Assembly (NCBI GenBank): GCA_035702805.1
Contig: DASSZN010000316.1
Coordinates: 1-21,375, forward strand
DNA from: DASSZN01 sp035702805
Lineage (GTDB): Bacteria; Chloroflexota; Chloroflexia; Thermomicrobiales; Thermomicrobiaceae
Direction of reading: 5' to 3'
Length of the DNA: 21,375 bases
Positions 13,914-21,375 of the stretch are shown piece after piece (within the stretch, counting starts at the first letter, position 1; each line of letters starts with the position of its first letter). The notes beneath the pieces are model-generated. The model made no database searches. It saw only the letters and a list, made by a program, of their open reading frames with translations, and was not told where the DNA came from. The position numbers and the translations under genes are program-made.

Positions 13914-14870
13914 CTACACGGGCGGCAGGCTCGTCTCCAGGGCACCGTCGAGCAGGCGGCGCGCGATCGCGACCGCGCCGAGCGCGGGGTCATCGACGAC
14001 GCGGACTTGGGCGGGCGTGAGGCTGAGCGCGGAGAGGGTCGCCTCGCGCAGGACCGCGCTGGTGCGCAGCAGGCCGCCGCCGAGCGCCAGCGGCGGGCTA
14101 GTCAGCCGCAGCCGTCCGGCGACGGTCTCGACGTGCCGTGCCAGCTCCGCCCCCGCGTCCCGTAGGATGCCCCGGGCAGGCTCGTCTCCCGCGTCGGCGA
14201 GCCGGACGACGGCGACGGCCAGGCGCGCCACCTCAGCCGGGCTCACCCCCTCCCGATAGGCCCTGGGCAGCAGTTGCTCAGGCATGTCCAGCGACCAGTG
14301 TGCCAGCACCGCCCTCAGCAGCGACCCCGCGCCGGCCCGCCCATCCGCCGTCTGCGTCGCCAGCCGCAGCGCCCGGCTTCCGACGTCGTAGCCGCTGCCC
14401 TCGTCGCCGAGCCTCCAGCCCCAGCCGCCCGCCCGGGCGATCGCGCCATCCGGCATGCGTCCCAGGCAGATCGAGCCGGTCCCGGCGATCAGCGCGACTC
14501 CCCAACCCTGTTCGGTCCCTGCCGCGAGCACGAGCTCGGCGTCGTTGACGATGGCGAGTCGTCGCGCCAGGTGTCGCTCGCTCGCCCAGCCGGCAATCAG
14601 GTCGCGATCGGCTGTCCGGTCCACTCCGGCCAGCCCCAGGCAGGCCGCGTCGAACATCGTCTCCGCGCCCGTCACTTTCGGCACGATTCCAGACGCCACC
14701 CACGCAGCCGCAACCGCCTCGTCGAGCGCCCGTACCGCCGGCTCGAACCCGACCGCCTGGTGGTTGCTGGACCCGGCATCCCCGGTCCCGAGGACCGTTC
14801 CGTCGCGCGTCGCCACCACGGCGCGCGTCCGCGAGCCCCCCCCGTCCAGGCCGAGCAGGAGCTCCGCCAC
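13914..14870 (-). CDS. BadF/BadG/BcrA-type amino-sugar kinase (GlcNAc and/or MurNAc kinase)
   Basis: The 318-residue protein has an ASKHA-fold kinase signature: LLLGLDGGGSRTRAVVATRDG (phosphate-1), GLAGVDRTADRD, ALIAGTGSICLGR (phosphate-2) and GGWGWRLGDEGSGYDVG, typical of N-acetylglucosamine kinase and the dual GlcNAc/MurNAc kinase MurK. The context (MurQ directly upstream, NagA and AnmK opposite) supports amino-sugar phosphorylation. Sequence alone does not tell GlcNAc from MurNAc. The GTG start at 14868-14870 abuts the murQ TGA with no gap, and GGAGGG inside the murQ end serves as ribosome site, indicating coupling. Its stop lies 5 nt from the anmK stop. Confidence 0.88.
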   Translation of the reverse strand: MAELLLGLDGGGSRTRAVVATRDGTVLGTGDAGSSNHQAVGFEPAVRALDEAVAAAWVASGIVPKVTGAETMFDAACLGLAGVDRTADRDLIAGWASERHLARRLAIVNDAELVLAAGTEQGWGVALIAGTGSICLGRMPDGAIARAGGWGWRLGDEGSGYDVGSRALRLATQTADGRAGAGSLLRAVLAHWSLDMPEQLLPRAYREGVSPAEVARLAVAVVRLADAGDEPARGILRDAGAELARHVETVAGRLRLTSPPLALGGGLLRTSAVLREATLSALSLTPAQVRVVDDPALGAVAIARRLLDGALETSLPPV

Positions 14871-15788
14871 TCAGAGCCCTCCCTCGAGCGTCGCCCGCAC
14901 GCGGCCGCCGGCCGCGGCGAGCCGGCGTCGTGCCTCGTCAGGCCCGACGTCTGCCAGCGCCGCCACGATCGCGACCTTTGCCTCGCCGTCCGCGTCGGCG
15001 AGCAGCCGCTCCGCGGTCGCAGCGTCGAGCCCGGTCGCGGCAGCCACGATCGCCACGGCACGCTGGCGCAGCTTCTCGTTTCCGACCTGCAGGTCGACCA
15101 TCAGGTTGCCGTACGTCTTGCCGAGCCGCACCATGACCGTCGTGCTGAGCGCGTTCAGCACCAATTTCTGCGCCGTGCCGGCTTTCAACCGGGTCGACCC
15201 GGCGATCGCCTCCGGGCCCACGTCCGGCACGATCGCCAGGTCGACGGCCGCCGCCAGCCGCGAGCCGGGTGAGCAGGTCACGCCCGCGACGAAGGCCCCG
15301 CGGTGCCGGGCCTCGTCGATCGCCCCCAGGACGTACGGCGTTCGTCCGCTCGCCGCCAGGCCCACGACCACGTCCTCCGGCCCCGGCGCGAGCGCCGCGA
15401 CCTCCCGGGCACCCGCCTCGCGGGCATCCTCGGCCCCCTCGATCGACGTCGTCATCGCCGTCGGCCCACCGGCCAGGAGCGCGACGATCCGCGCCGGATC
15501 GGTGCCGAACGTCGGCGGGCACTCGGCCGCGTCGAGCGCGCCGAGCCGCCCCGACGTCCCGGCTCCCACGTAGACGAGCCGCCCGCCGCGCCCGAACCGG
15601 TCGACCACGACGTCCGCGAGTCGGGCAATCTCCGCCGCCACGTCCCGCACCGCCGGGAGCACCAGTGCCTCCTCGTCGAGGAGGGCGTCGACGATCCCAG
15701 CCGTGTCGCGCCGGTCCAGGTCTCGGGTACGCGGGTTGATCGCCTCGGTGGCCGCGTCGACCGCGCCGGGCGGCAACGTCGAGTCCAT
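14871..15788 (-). CDS. murQ: N-acetylmuramic acid 6-phosphate etherase
   Basis: MurQ cleaves the lactyl ether of MurNAc-6P to give GlcNAc-6P and D-lactate. The SIS-domain protein has 305 residues from ATG 15788, with GGAGGG 5 nt upstream; the frame is open 11 codons further, but those are basic and unlike the family. Diagnostic parts are NPRTRDLD (18-25), GRLVYVGAGTSGRLGALDAAECPPTFG (69-95, with likely catalytic E89), SIEGAED (115-121), GLAASGRTPYVLGA, and the C-terminal GSTRLKAGTAQKLVLNALST and KTYGNLMVDLQVGNEKLRQRA. It is the first gene of a two-gene operon with the amino-sugar kinase. Confidence 0.96.
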   Translation of the reverse strand: MDSTLPPGAVDAATEAINPRTRDLDRRDTAGIVDALLDEEALVLPAVRDVAAEIARLADVVVDRFGRGGRLVYVGAGTSGRLGALDAAECPPTFGTDPARIVALLAGGPTAMTTSIEGAEDAREAGAREVAALAPGPEDVVVGLAASGRTPYVLGAIDEARHRGAFVAGVTCSPGSRLAAAVDLAIVPDVGPEAIAGSTRLKAGTAQKLVLNALSTTVMVRLGKTYGNLMVDLQVGNEKLRQRAVAIVAAATGLDAATAERLLADADGEAKVAIVAALADVGPDEARRRLAAAGGRVRATLEGGL

Positions 15789-15820
15789 TCGATCCCTCCG
15801 GCGGTGACTCCGGAACGCCA

Positions 15821-15846
15821 CGCGGGCGGGCCGTGGCCCGCCCGCG
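15821..15846 (-). terminator. GC-rich hairpin between the PPIase gene and murQ
   Basis: CGCGGGCGGGC and GCCCGCCCGCG form a perfect 11-bp stem with a CGTG loop, placed 37 nt past the stop of the upstream minus-strand gene and 33 nt before the murQ start. No U-tract follows on either strand. Confidence 0.6.
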
Positions 15847-15882
15847 CTCGCTCAGCCGCGATGGTCGACGGTAGCCGTCGAC

Positions 15883-16542
15883 CTACTTGACCGAGATGTC
15901 CACGCTCTTGATGATGACCGGGTTAACCGGGCGCGACACCTCACCCGAGGGGCCGGCGGTCACCGGTGCGTCGGCGATTGCGTTGACCACGTTCATGCCT
16001 TGGGTCACCTCACCAAAGATGGTGTAGCTCTTCGGCAGCTTGTTAGTCATGTCAGCCTGGACGATGAAGAACTGGCTGCCGTTCGTGTTCGGGCCGGCGT
16101 TGGCCATCGCCACCGTGCCGGGCGTGTAGTTGCGCGTGACCGGCTCGTCCTTGAAGCGGTAGCCGGGGCCCCCGGCACCGGTGCCGGTCGGGTCGCCCGT
16201 CTGGATCATGAAGCCCTTGATGACGCGGTGAAAGATGACATTGTTGTAGAAATCGTGCTGCGCCAGGAAGACGAAGTTGTTGACCGTGATTGGGTCCTCC
16301 GAAGCCAGCAGGTTGATAACGATGTCACCCGCCGTGGTATGCAGGGTCGCGGTGTACGTCGCGCCTTGCTTGAGGGCCATCGCCGGAGGCGATGACCACT
16401 GCTGAACTGGCTTTCCGGTCACTGCGTTCACCTCCCCGGTAGCGGTCGGAGCCGTCGTGGCCGTCGGCGCGCCCGACCCGGAGACGGTGCCACAAGCCGC
16501 CAGCATCAACGCCGCCGCTACAATCACTACGATCCGTCGCAT
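15883..16542 (-). CDS. Cyclophilin-type peptidyl-prolyl isomerase, lipoprotein
   Basis: From ATG 16542 the protein has 219 residues. It begins MRRIVVIVAAALMLAACGTVSG, a signal peptide with lipobox LAAC and the lipid-anchor cysteine at 17, so it should sit on the outer face of the cytoplasmic membrane. A Thr/Ala-rich linker follows. The cyclophilin domain shows FYNNVIFHRVIKGFMIQTGDPTGTGAGGPGYRFKDE (catalytic Arg in FHRV), GTVAMANAGPNTNGSQFFIV and YTIFGEVTQGMNVV. It probably helps extracytoplasmic folding. The frame is open 23 codons upstream, but that part would bury the signal peptide. The nearest ribosome-site candidate is weak. Confidence 0.92.
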   Translation of the reverse strand: MRRIVVIVAAALMLAACGTVSGSGAPTATTAPTATGEVNAVTGKPVQQWSSPPAMALKQGATYTATLHTTAGDIVINLLASEDPITVNNFVFLAQHDFYNNVIFHRVIKGFMIQTGDPTGTGAGGPGYRFKDEPVTRNYTPGTVAMANAGPNTNGSQFFIVQADMTNKLPKSYTIFGEVTQGMNVVNAIADAPVTAGPSGEVSRPVNPVIIKSVDISVK

Positions 16543-16702
16543 GCTCGTGTCGCTCTGCCCATCCACTGGCCGCGCCGCATCTCGTCGGCGCCCGCGGCGT
16601 CTGCCGCCCACGCCGGGCGTCGTGCCCGCACGGGCACGACCGTGATTCTACACGCGAGGCTCCCCGGTGTCCGGCGCACTCCGAGTCTGCCATCCCATGA
16701 AG

Positions 16703-16729
16703 GCGGGCGGGGCACCGCGCCCCGCCCGC
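16703..16729 (-). terminator. GC-rich hairpin after pckA
   Basis: GCGGGCGGGGC (16703-16713) and GCCCCGCCCGC (16719-16729) form an 11-bp stem with a 5-nt loop, 26 nt past the pckA stop. No U-tract is present. The stem shares GGGCGGG with two other hairpins in the window. Confidence 0.6.
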
Positions 16730-16754
16730 GCCACCGTCGACCGTTCCGATCGGG

Positions 16755-18356
16755 TCAGTCGACGCTCGGCCCGGCCGCAACCACTTCGGCCGGCACATGA
16801 CCGACGAACTGCTGGAAGTTCTCGTTGAACATCCCCGCCAGTCGGTGGGCCTGCCGATCGTACGCTTCGGGGTCGCTCCAGGATCGGCGTGGATGCAGCA
16901 GGGCAGTCGGGACATTCGGGCAGCGCTCCGGCACGAGCACCCCGAAGATCGGGTCAGGGGTGGTCGGAACGTCGGCGAGCGCTCCGCTCAGCGCCGCGCG
17001 GATCATCGCTCGCGTGTAGGCAATCGGCACGCGGTCGCTCGAGCCGGCCGGGCCGCCGATCCAGCCCGTGTTGACCAGCCAGACCCGCGTTCCGTGCTCG
17101 TTGACGCGCTTGCCGAGCAGGTTCGCGTAGACCTCCGGCGGCAGCGCCAGGAATGGCGCCCCGAAACACGTGCTGAAGGTCGCCTCGGGCTCGGTCAGCC
17201 CGACCTCGGTGCCTGCCACCTTGGCCGTGTATCCGGACAGGAAATGGTACATCGCCTGCTCCGTCGTCAGACGGGAGATCGGCGGCAGCACGCCGAAGGC
17301 ATCGGCCGTGAGCAGAAAGACGTTGTGCGGGTGGTCCCCCAGTCCAGTGTGGCTGGAGTTCGGGATGTGGGAGAGCGGGTAGGCCGCGCGGGTGTTCTCG
17401 GTGATCGACTCGTCGTTGAGGTCCAGGCGGCGCGTGTCCGGGTCGTAGATCACGTTTTCCAGGATCGTGCCGAACTGGCGCGTCGTCTGGTAGATCTCGG
17501 GCTCCGACTCCGGCGACAGCCGGATGACCTTGGCGTAGCACCCGCCCTCGAAGTTGAAAATCCCCCGGTCGCTCCAACCCGTCTCATCGTCGCCGATCAA
17601 CTGGCGGTCGGGGTCCGTCGAGAGGGTGGTTTTGCCGGTGCCCGAGAGACCGAAGAAGAGAGCGGTGTCACCGCTCTCGCCCACGTTCGCCGAGCAGTGC
17701 ATCGAGACGACGCCCTCCAGGGGCAACAGGTACTGCATGACCGTGAAGAGGGACTTCTTGATCTCCCCGGCGTACTCCGTGCCGCCGATGAGGATCAGAT
17801 GTTCGGCGAAGTTGAGCACGACGAAGGCGTCGGACCGCGTGTGATCCCGCTCGGGCTCGGCGTGGAAGTGCGGCACCGAGATCACGGTGAAGTCGGGCTC
17901 ACCCTCGACGTGCTCGTCGACCGGGCGCTGGATGAACAGGTTGCGCGTGAACAGGCTGTGCCAGGCCATCTCCGTGATCACCCGCACCGAGCGGCGGTGC
18001 GCGGGGTCCGCGCCGACGTAGCAGTCCTGGACGAAGACCTCGCGTCCGCGCAGGTAGTCGGTCACGCGCCGGTGCAGCCGGTCAAAGTCCTCGGGTGAGA
18101 AGGGCTTGTTGCCCGCCCACCAGATGCGGCTGTCGGAACCGGGCTCCCGGACGATGAACTTGTCCTTCGGCGTGCGACCCGTGAAGCGCCCGGTCCGCAC
18201 CAGCAGCGGTCCACGGTGCGCGACCACGCCCTCACCACGCTTCACCGTCTGCTCGTAGAGCACCGGCGTCACCGGGTTCCAGTGCGTGGTCCCGACGTCA
18301 TGGATGCCGTGCCTGTCCAGTCCGATGGCCGGTGCCATCCGCTCGGTAGTCTGCAT
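16755..18356 (-). CDS. pckA: Phosphoenolpyruvate carboxykinase (ATP)
   Basis: PckA converts oxaloacetate and ATP to phosphoenolpyruvate, CO2 and ADP at the start of gluconeogenesis. From ATG 18356 (GGGAGGGACC just upstream) it has 533 residues, the usual length. Seen motifs are RTGRFTGRTPKDKFIV (54-69, substrate loop), the metal/active-site run EYAGEIKKSLF (194-204), Walker A GLSGTGKTTLS (236-246), kinase-2 LIGDDETGWSDRGIFNFEGGCYAK (253-276), and an ENTRAAYP element. This is the ATP type, not the GTP type. The frame extends 36 codons upstream, but those are low complexity. It appears to be a single-gene unit with its own promoter and end hairpin. Confidence 0.97.
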   Translation of the reverse strand: MQTTERMAPAIGLDRHGIHDVGTTHWNPVTPVLYEQTVKRGEGVVAHRGPLLVRTGRFTGRTPKDKFIVREPGSDSRIWWAGNKPFSPEDFDRLHRRVTDYLRGREVFVQDCYVGADPAHRRSVRVITEMAWHSLFTRNLFIQRPVDEHVEGEPDFTVISVPHFHAEPERDHTRSDAFVVLNFAEHLILIGGTEYAGEIKKSLFTVMQYLLPLEGVVSMHCSANVGESGDTALFFGLSGTGKTTLSTDPDRQLIGDDETGWSDRGIFNFEGGCYAKVIRLSPESEPEIYQTTRQFGTILENVIYDPDTRRLDLNDESITENTRAAYPLSHIPNSSHTGLGDHPHNVFLLTADAFGVLPPISRLTTEQAMYHFLSGYTAKVAGTEVGLTEPEATFSTCFGAPFLALPPEVYANLLGKRVNEHGTRVWLVNTGWIGGPAGSSDRVPIAYTRAMIRAALSGALADVPTTPDPIFGVLVPERCPNVPTALLHPRRSWSDPEAYDRQAHRLAGMFNENFQQFVGHVPAEVVAAGPSVD

Positions 18357-18489
18357 GGTCCCTCCCACCGTGCGCGCGACGACTATCGACGGCAACGCCC
18401 GCCGGCCGGGCGGAAGGGGATGCGGAGGAGTGGCCGGCAGAACGGAGTTGACGGTCGGTGTCACTCGCAGCTTGCGTACCGTTGTCTTC

Positions 18490-18498
18490 AGTGTAACA
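18490..18498 (-). promoter_or_regulatory. Possible extended -10 promoter for pckA
   Basis: The minus strand reads TGTTACACT (TGn plus TACACT, 4 of 6 consensus) about 135 nt before the pckA ATG. This leaves a long leader that could hold regulation, but I see no known riboswitch in it. Confidence 0.4.
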
Positions 18499-18554
18499 CG
18501 TTCTCCCGCGCACGTTCGCGGTCAGCCGCGAACGGCAGTGGATGCGCGGAACTC

Positions 18555-19610
18555 TCAGAGGATGAGCATCGCGTCGCCGAAGCTGTAGAAACGGTAGCCC
18601 TCGCGCACGGCCTCCTGGTAGGCGCGCAGGATCGTCTCGCGCCCCGCCAGTGCGCTCACCAGCAGCATGAGCGTCGAGCGAGGCAGGTGGAAGTTGGTGA
18701 CGAGCGCGTCGACCTGCCGGAAGCGATGGCCGGGCGCGATCATCAAGCCGGTCCACCCGGCCTGCTCACCGCCGTCCGGCAAGGGGTCCGGCAGGGACTC
18801 CAGCGTGCGGCAGCACGTCGTCCCGACCGCGACGACACGACCGCCGCGCTCGCGCGTCCGGTGGATCGCCAGCAGCGCGCCGTCTGGGACCCGGTACCAC
18901 TCGCGGTGCATCGGGTGGTCGCGCGCGTCCGCCACCTTGACCGGGAGGAAGGTTCCCGGTCCGACGTGGAGGGTGACCCGGGCGACCTCCACGCCGCGAG
19001 CGCGCAGGGCGTCGAGCAGCGCGGGCGTGAAGTGTAGTCCGGCAGTCGGAGCGGCGGCCGACCCCGGCGCGGTCGCATAGACCGTCTGATAACGCTCCGG
19101 ATCCGACAGCGGCGTGTGAATGTAGGGGGGCAGCGGGACCTCGCCGAACAGACCGAGTCTGCCCTCCACCTCGGCGGGAAGCCGGACGCGCACCAGCCCC
19201 TCCGGCAGCCGCGCCTCGATGCGCACCGCAGCGGTCGCGTTGCCGTCACCGGCGACGAGATGGACCGCCGACCCCGGCCGCAGCCGACGGAGTGGACGCC
19301 CCATCGCCTCCCACACGCCGTCACCCACCCGGCGCACCAGCAGGAGTTCCACCCGCCCGCCCGTCTCGCGGTGCCCGTGCAGCCGGGCGGGCAGCACCCG
19401 GGTGTCGTTGATCACCAACAGGTCACCAGGGGCCAGGTACTCAACGATATCGCTAAAGCGTCGATGCGCGATCGTCCCGCGCGCCCGGTCGAGCACGAGC
19501 AGGCGCGACGCATCGCGAGGCTCGACCGGCGCCTGCGCGATCAGGTTGGGTGGTAGCTCGAAGTCGAAGTCCGCGATGGGCAGAGCACCCGGCGGGTCGG
19601 TCGGGCTCAT
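18555..19610 (-). CDS. queA: S-adenosylmethionine:tRNA ribosyltransferase-isomerase
   Basis: QueA transfers the ribosyl part of SAM to 7-aminomethyl-7-deazaguanine in tRNA, making epoxyqueuosine. The 351-residue protein has the family pattern IADFDFELPPNLIAQAPVEPRDASRLLVL, FSDIVEYLAPGDLLVINDTRVLPARLHG, PPYIHTPLSDPERYQTVYA, GSAAAPTAGLHFTPALLDALRARGV and VTLHVGPGTFLPVKV, ending FYSFGDAMLIL. The ATG overlaps the ruvB stop (ATGA), so the two genes are translationally coupled. No tgt is present in the window. Confidence 0.97.
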   Translation of the reverse strand: MSPTDPPGALPIADFDFELPPNLIAQAPVEPRDASRLLVLDRARGTIAHRRFSDIVEYLAPGDLLVINDTRVLPARLHGHRETGGRVELLLVRRVGDGVWEAMGRPLRRLRPGSAVHLVAGDGNATAAVRIEARLPEGLVRVRLPAEVEGRLGLFGEVPLPPYIHTPLSDPERYQTVYATAPGSAAAPTAGLHFTPALLDALRARGVEVARVTLHVGPGTFLPVKVADARDHPMHREWYRVPDGALLAIHRTRERGGRVVAVGTTCCRTLESLPDPLPDGGEQAGWTGLMIAPGHRFRQVDALVTNFHLPRSTLMLLVSALAGRETILRAYQEAVREGYRFYSFGDAMLIL

Positions 19611-20659
19611 CGGCCGGCGGGGCCGCCGTCATCGAAGAGCGACGCCTGCAGCGCTGGGTCGGCGCGCTCCGCGTAGGGGACGTTCAGGTGCTCGTAGGCG
19701 CGACGCGTGGCGACGCGACCCCGCGGCGTGCGCTGGAGGAAGCCGAGCTGGATCAGGTAGGGCTCGTAGACGTCCTCGATCGTGTCGCTCTCCTCGCTGG
19801 TCGAGGCGGCGATCGTCTCGACGCCTACCGGCCCACCGTCGAACTTCTCGACGATGGAGCGCAGGATGCGCCGGTCGACATCGTCCAGCCCCAGCGCGTC
19901 GATCTCCAGGCGGTTCAGCGCGGCTCGCGCCACCTCAACGGTGATCACGCCCTCGGCGCGCACCTGGGCGTAGTCGCGAACCCGCCGCAGGAGCCGGTTG
20001 GCGATGCGCGGCGTGCCACGCGAGCGCAGCGCGATCTCGGTCGCGCCCTCCGCCTCGATCTCGACCCCGAGAATGCGCGCGGAGCGCGTGATGATCTCCT
20101 CCATCGCCGCCCGGTCGTAGAAGTCCAACCGCTGGGTCGAGCCGAAGCGGTCGCGCAGCGGTGAGGTGAGCAGCGCCAACCGCGTGGTCGCGCCCACCAG
20201 CGTGAAGCGGGGCAGGTTGATGCGCATGCTGCGCGCGGCCGGCCCCTTGCCGAGCACGATATCGACCGCGAAGTCCTCCATCGCGGGGTAGAGGACCTCC
20301 TCCACCACCCGGTTGAGGCGGTGGATCTCGTCGATGAAGAGGACGTCGCCCGCCTTGAGGTTGGTCAGAATCGACACCAGGTCGCCGGCACGCTCGATGG
20401 CCGGGCCGGCCGTGATGCGCAGGTTCACCCCCATCTCGGCGGCGAGGATCGACGCGAGCGTCGTCTTGCCCAGACCCGGTGGGCCGTAGAGGAGCACGTG
20501 ATCGAGGGACTCGCCCCGCGCCTGGGCCGCCTGGATGGTGATGAGCAGGCTGTCCTTGACCTTGTCCTGTCCGATGTACTCGGCCAGTCGCCGCGGCCGC
20601 AGGCTCAGCTCCGCGCCGTCTTCTTCTCGCTGCTTGCCCGAGACCACTCGCGTGCTCAT
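19607..20659 (-). CDS. ruvB: Holliday junction branch migration helicase subunit RuvB
   Basis: RuvB is the AAA+ motor that, with RuvA, drives branch migration at Holliday junctions. It has 350 residues. The N-terminus SLRPRRLAEYIGQDKVKDSL leads to Walker A GPPGLGKTT (59-67), Walker B VLFIDEIHRL (107-116), sensor 1 LVGATTR, the arginine-finger region LTSPLRDRFG, and the C-terminal winged helix with GGPVGVETIAASTSEESDTIEDVYEPYLIQLGFLQRTPRGRVAT. ruvA and ruvC are not adjacent. A TATACT -10 box lies about 37 nt upstream. It is first in an operon with queA. Confidence 0.97.
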   Translation of the reverse strand: MSTRVVSGKQREEDGAELSLRPRRLAEYIGQDKVKDSLLITIQAAQARGESLDHVLLYGPPGLGKTTLASILAAEMGVNLRITAGPAIERAGDLVSILTNLKAGDVLFIDEIHRLNRVVEEVLYPAMEDFAVDIVLGKGPAARSMRINLPRFTLVGATTRLALLTSPLRDRFGSTQRLDFYDRAAMEEIITRSARILGVEIEAEGATEIALRSRGTPRIANRLLRRVRDYAQVRAEGVITVEVARAALNRLEIDALGLDDVDRRILRSIVEKFDGGPVGVETIAASTSEESDTIEDVYEPYLIQLGFLQRTPRGRVATRRAYEHLNVPYAERADPALQASLFDDGGPAGR

Positions 20660-20695
20660 CTCGACCTCATCCGGCCACGTCGACTCGTTGGCGCA

Positions 20696-20701
20696 AGTAT
20701 A
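20696..20701 (-). promoter_or_regulatory. -10 box (TATACT) of the ruvB-queA operon
   Basis: The minus strand reads TATACT in an AT-richer patch some 37 nt upstream of the ruvB ATG. No convincing -35 box is found at 16-18 nt. Confidence 0.5.
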
Positions 20702-20764
20702 CTACGTGGACCAGAACATACGTGCTAATTGGTGCGCGATTCGAGTCGCCCGATGGGCAGGGGC

Positions 20765-20950
20765 CTACCGCTCCGGAAGCTCGGCCTCGTCGATCAGCAT
20801 GATAGGGATGCCGTCCTCGATCCGGTAGCGTCGCCCGCAGGTGTCGCAGACGAGCTTCTCGCCCTCGAGCCGCACCGGCGTCTTGCACACCGGGCACGCC
20901 AGGATCTCCAGCAGTTCGTCGCTGATCGGCTTGGCCGACTCCGCGCTCAT
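20765..20950 (-). CDS. Trm112 family (UPF0434) zinc-ribbon protein
   Basis: This is a 61-residue protein with DELLEILACPVCKTPVRLEGEKLVCDTCGRRYRIEDGIPIMLIDEAELPE. The four cysteines C19, C22, C35 and C38 make a zinc-ribbon, and RRYRIEDGIPIML is the conserved C-terminal strand. Eukaryotic and archaeal Trm112 activates methyltransferases; the bacterial role is unknown. The ATG overlaps the upstream glycosyltransferase stop (ATGA), so the two are co-translated. Bacterial homologues often sit next to cell-envelope sugar genes. Confidence 0.92.
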   Translation of the reverse strand: MSAESAKPISDELLEILACPVCKTPVRLEGEKLVCDTCGRRYRIEDGIPIMLIDEAELPER

Positions 20951-21375
20951 CGTCCATGCCCTCCCGAGATGTCAACACGGTTTGTCACGTCACCCATCTT
21001 ACCAACCCCCAGCCCAAGCTCCGCGGCGGCACGCGCCGCATCCCCGATCAGCGTCGCGTCGCCGCCCAGCCCAAGCTCGACGAGCGTGTCGGCAATTGCC
21101 TCCAGCAGCGGATCCCGTGCCGGACCGGCCGACATCGCCGGAAGATCGACGTGCTCGTCCAGGTCGACCGCTCGCGGCCGCGGCAGGTCGTGGCCCGCAA
21201 TCGCCGACACAGCGCGGTGGTAGCCGTCCGCCATCGCCTGCAAGCTGTGCTCCCGCTCCACGTAGGAGCGCGCTCGCCCGCCAATCCGCTCGCCGAGCGA
21301 CGGGTCCGCCGCCAGTCCGCGCATCATTGCGAGGACGGTCTCCTCCTCCAGGACGTCGGGCGGGACCTTGATGAC
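20947..21375 (-). CDS. C-terminal part of a probable group 1 glycosyltransferase, cut by window edge
   Basis: The frame enters from the window edge (VIKVPPDVLEEETVLAMMRGLAADPSLGERIGGRARSYVEREHSLQAMADGYHRAVSAI) and ends at TGA 20947-20949, 142 residues in all. The stretch 'l..ll.dp.lr.rlg..ar..v..e.s....a..y' is the usual last helix pair of GT-B (GT4-type) glycosyltransferases. The 70 residues after it are unusual for GT4 ends: an Ala/Leu/Gly-rich segment with a repeated LG motif (ELGLGGDATLIGDAARAAAELGLG). The donor and acceptor cannot be judged without the N-terminal part. Confidence 0.7.
   Translation of the reverse strand, partial: VIKVPPDVLEEETVLAMMRGLAADPSLGERIGGRARSYVEREHSLQAMADGYHRAVSAIAGHDLPRPRAVDLDEHVDLPAMSAGPARDPLLEAIADTLVELGLGGDATLIGDAARAAAELGLGVGKMGDVTNRVDISGGHGR

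Noticed and set aside
1..21375. CRISPR array, prophage or transposase
   Set aside because: No regularly spaced direct repeats, phage structural genes or transposase motifs were seen; the group II intron is the only mobile element I can support.

Overview
The window is uniformly GC-rich (G/C-dominated third codon positions, many GTG starts) and reads as chromosomal DNA of a high-GC bacterium. Gene content and protein style (recF/dnaN, ruvB-queA, ATP-type pckA, a cyclophilin lipoprotein, a peptidoglycan-salvage cluster without outer-membrane genes) remind me of a Thermomicrobia/Sphaerobacter-like Chloroflexota. That placement is an inference, not a proof.

Layout. 1-375: start of a LOG-family gene on the minus strand, cut by the window edge. 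376-1382: about 1 kb in which I recognise no gene. 1383-1568: a complete tRNA-Gln(CTG) unit on the minus strand, with a TTGAAC-17-TATACT promoter and a U-tailed terminator. 1650-4110: recF and dnaN on the minus strand. 4216-7473: a divergently transcribed gene, possibly a Rad52/ERF-like annealing protein, split by a 2,562-nt group II intron (4556-7117). 7515-7727: a small hypothetical gene. 7895-9088: a class V aminotransferase. 9100-9726: a histidine phosphatase (minus). 9828-10283: a conserved hypothetical (minus). 10482-11255: a sigma-70-like protein. 11496-15788: peptidoglycan amino-sugar salvage, with nagA-anmK (+) converging on murQ and a BadF-type amino-sugar kinase (-). 15883-18356: a cyclophilin lipoprotein and pckA (-). 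18555-20659: ruvB-queA (-). 20765-21375: a Trm112-like protein overlapping the tail of a glycosyltransferase (-).

The most unusual element is the group II intron. Its boundaries can be set from sequence alone: 5' GTGCG at 4556, a textbook 34-nt domain V at 6875-6908, and a domain VI made of a perfect 10-bp helix with one bulged A (A7111) 7 nt from an AT 3' end at 7117. Joining 4555 to 7118 restores one 203-codon frame. Domain VI carries a 184-nt insertion in its loop. This insertion contains an open frame that starts at a GTG overlapping the intron protein's TGA and runs, in frame, across the 3' splice site into exon 2. Spliced RNA would give the normal host protein. Unspliced RNA could give a second protein with an intron-encoded alanine-rich N-terminus fused to exon 2. 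The intron protein's own frame also runs through domain V, so translation and ribozyme folding use the same RNA.

The salvage genes make a coherent route: anhydro-MurNAc to MurNAc-6P (AnmK), to GlcNAc-6P (MurQ), to GlcN-6P (NagA), with the BadF-type kinase feeding in free GlcNAc and/or MurNAc. Several transcription units end in very GC-rich hairpins without a U-tract, unlike the classical terminator after the tRNA.
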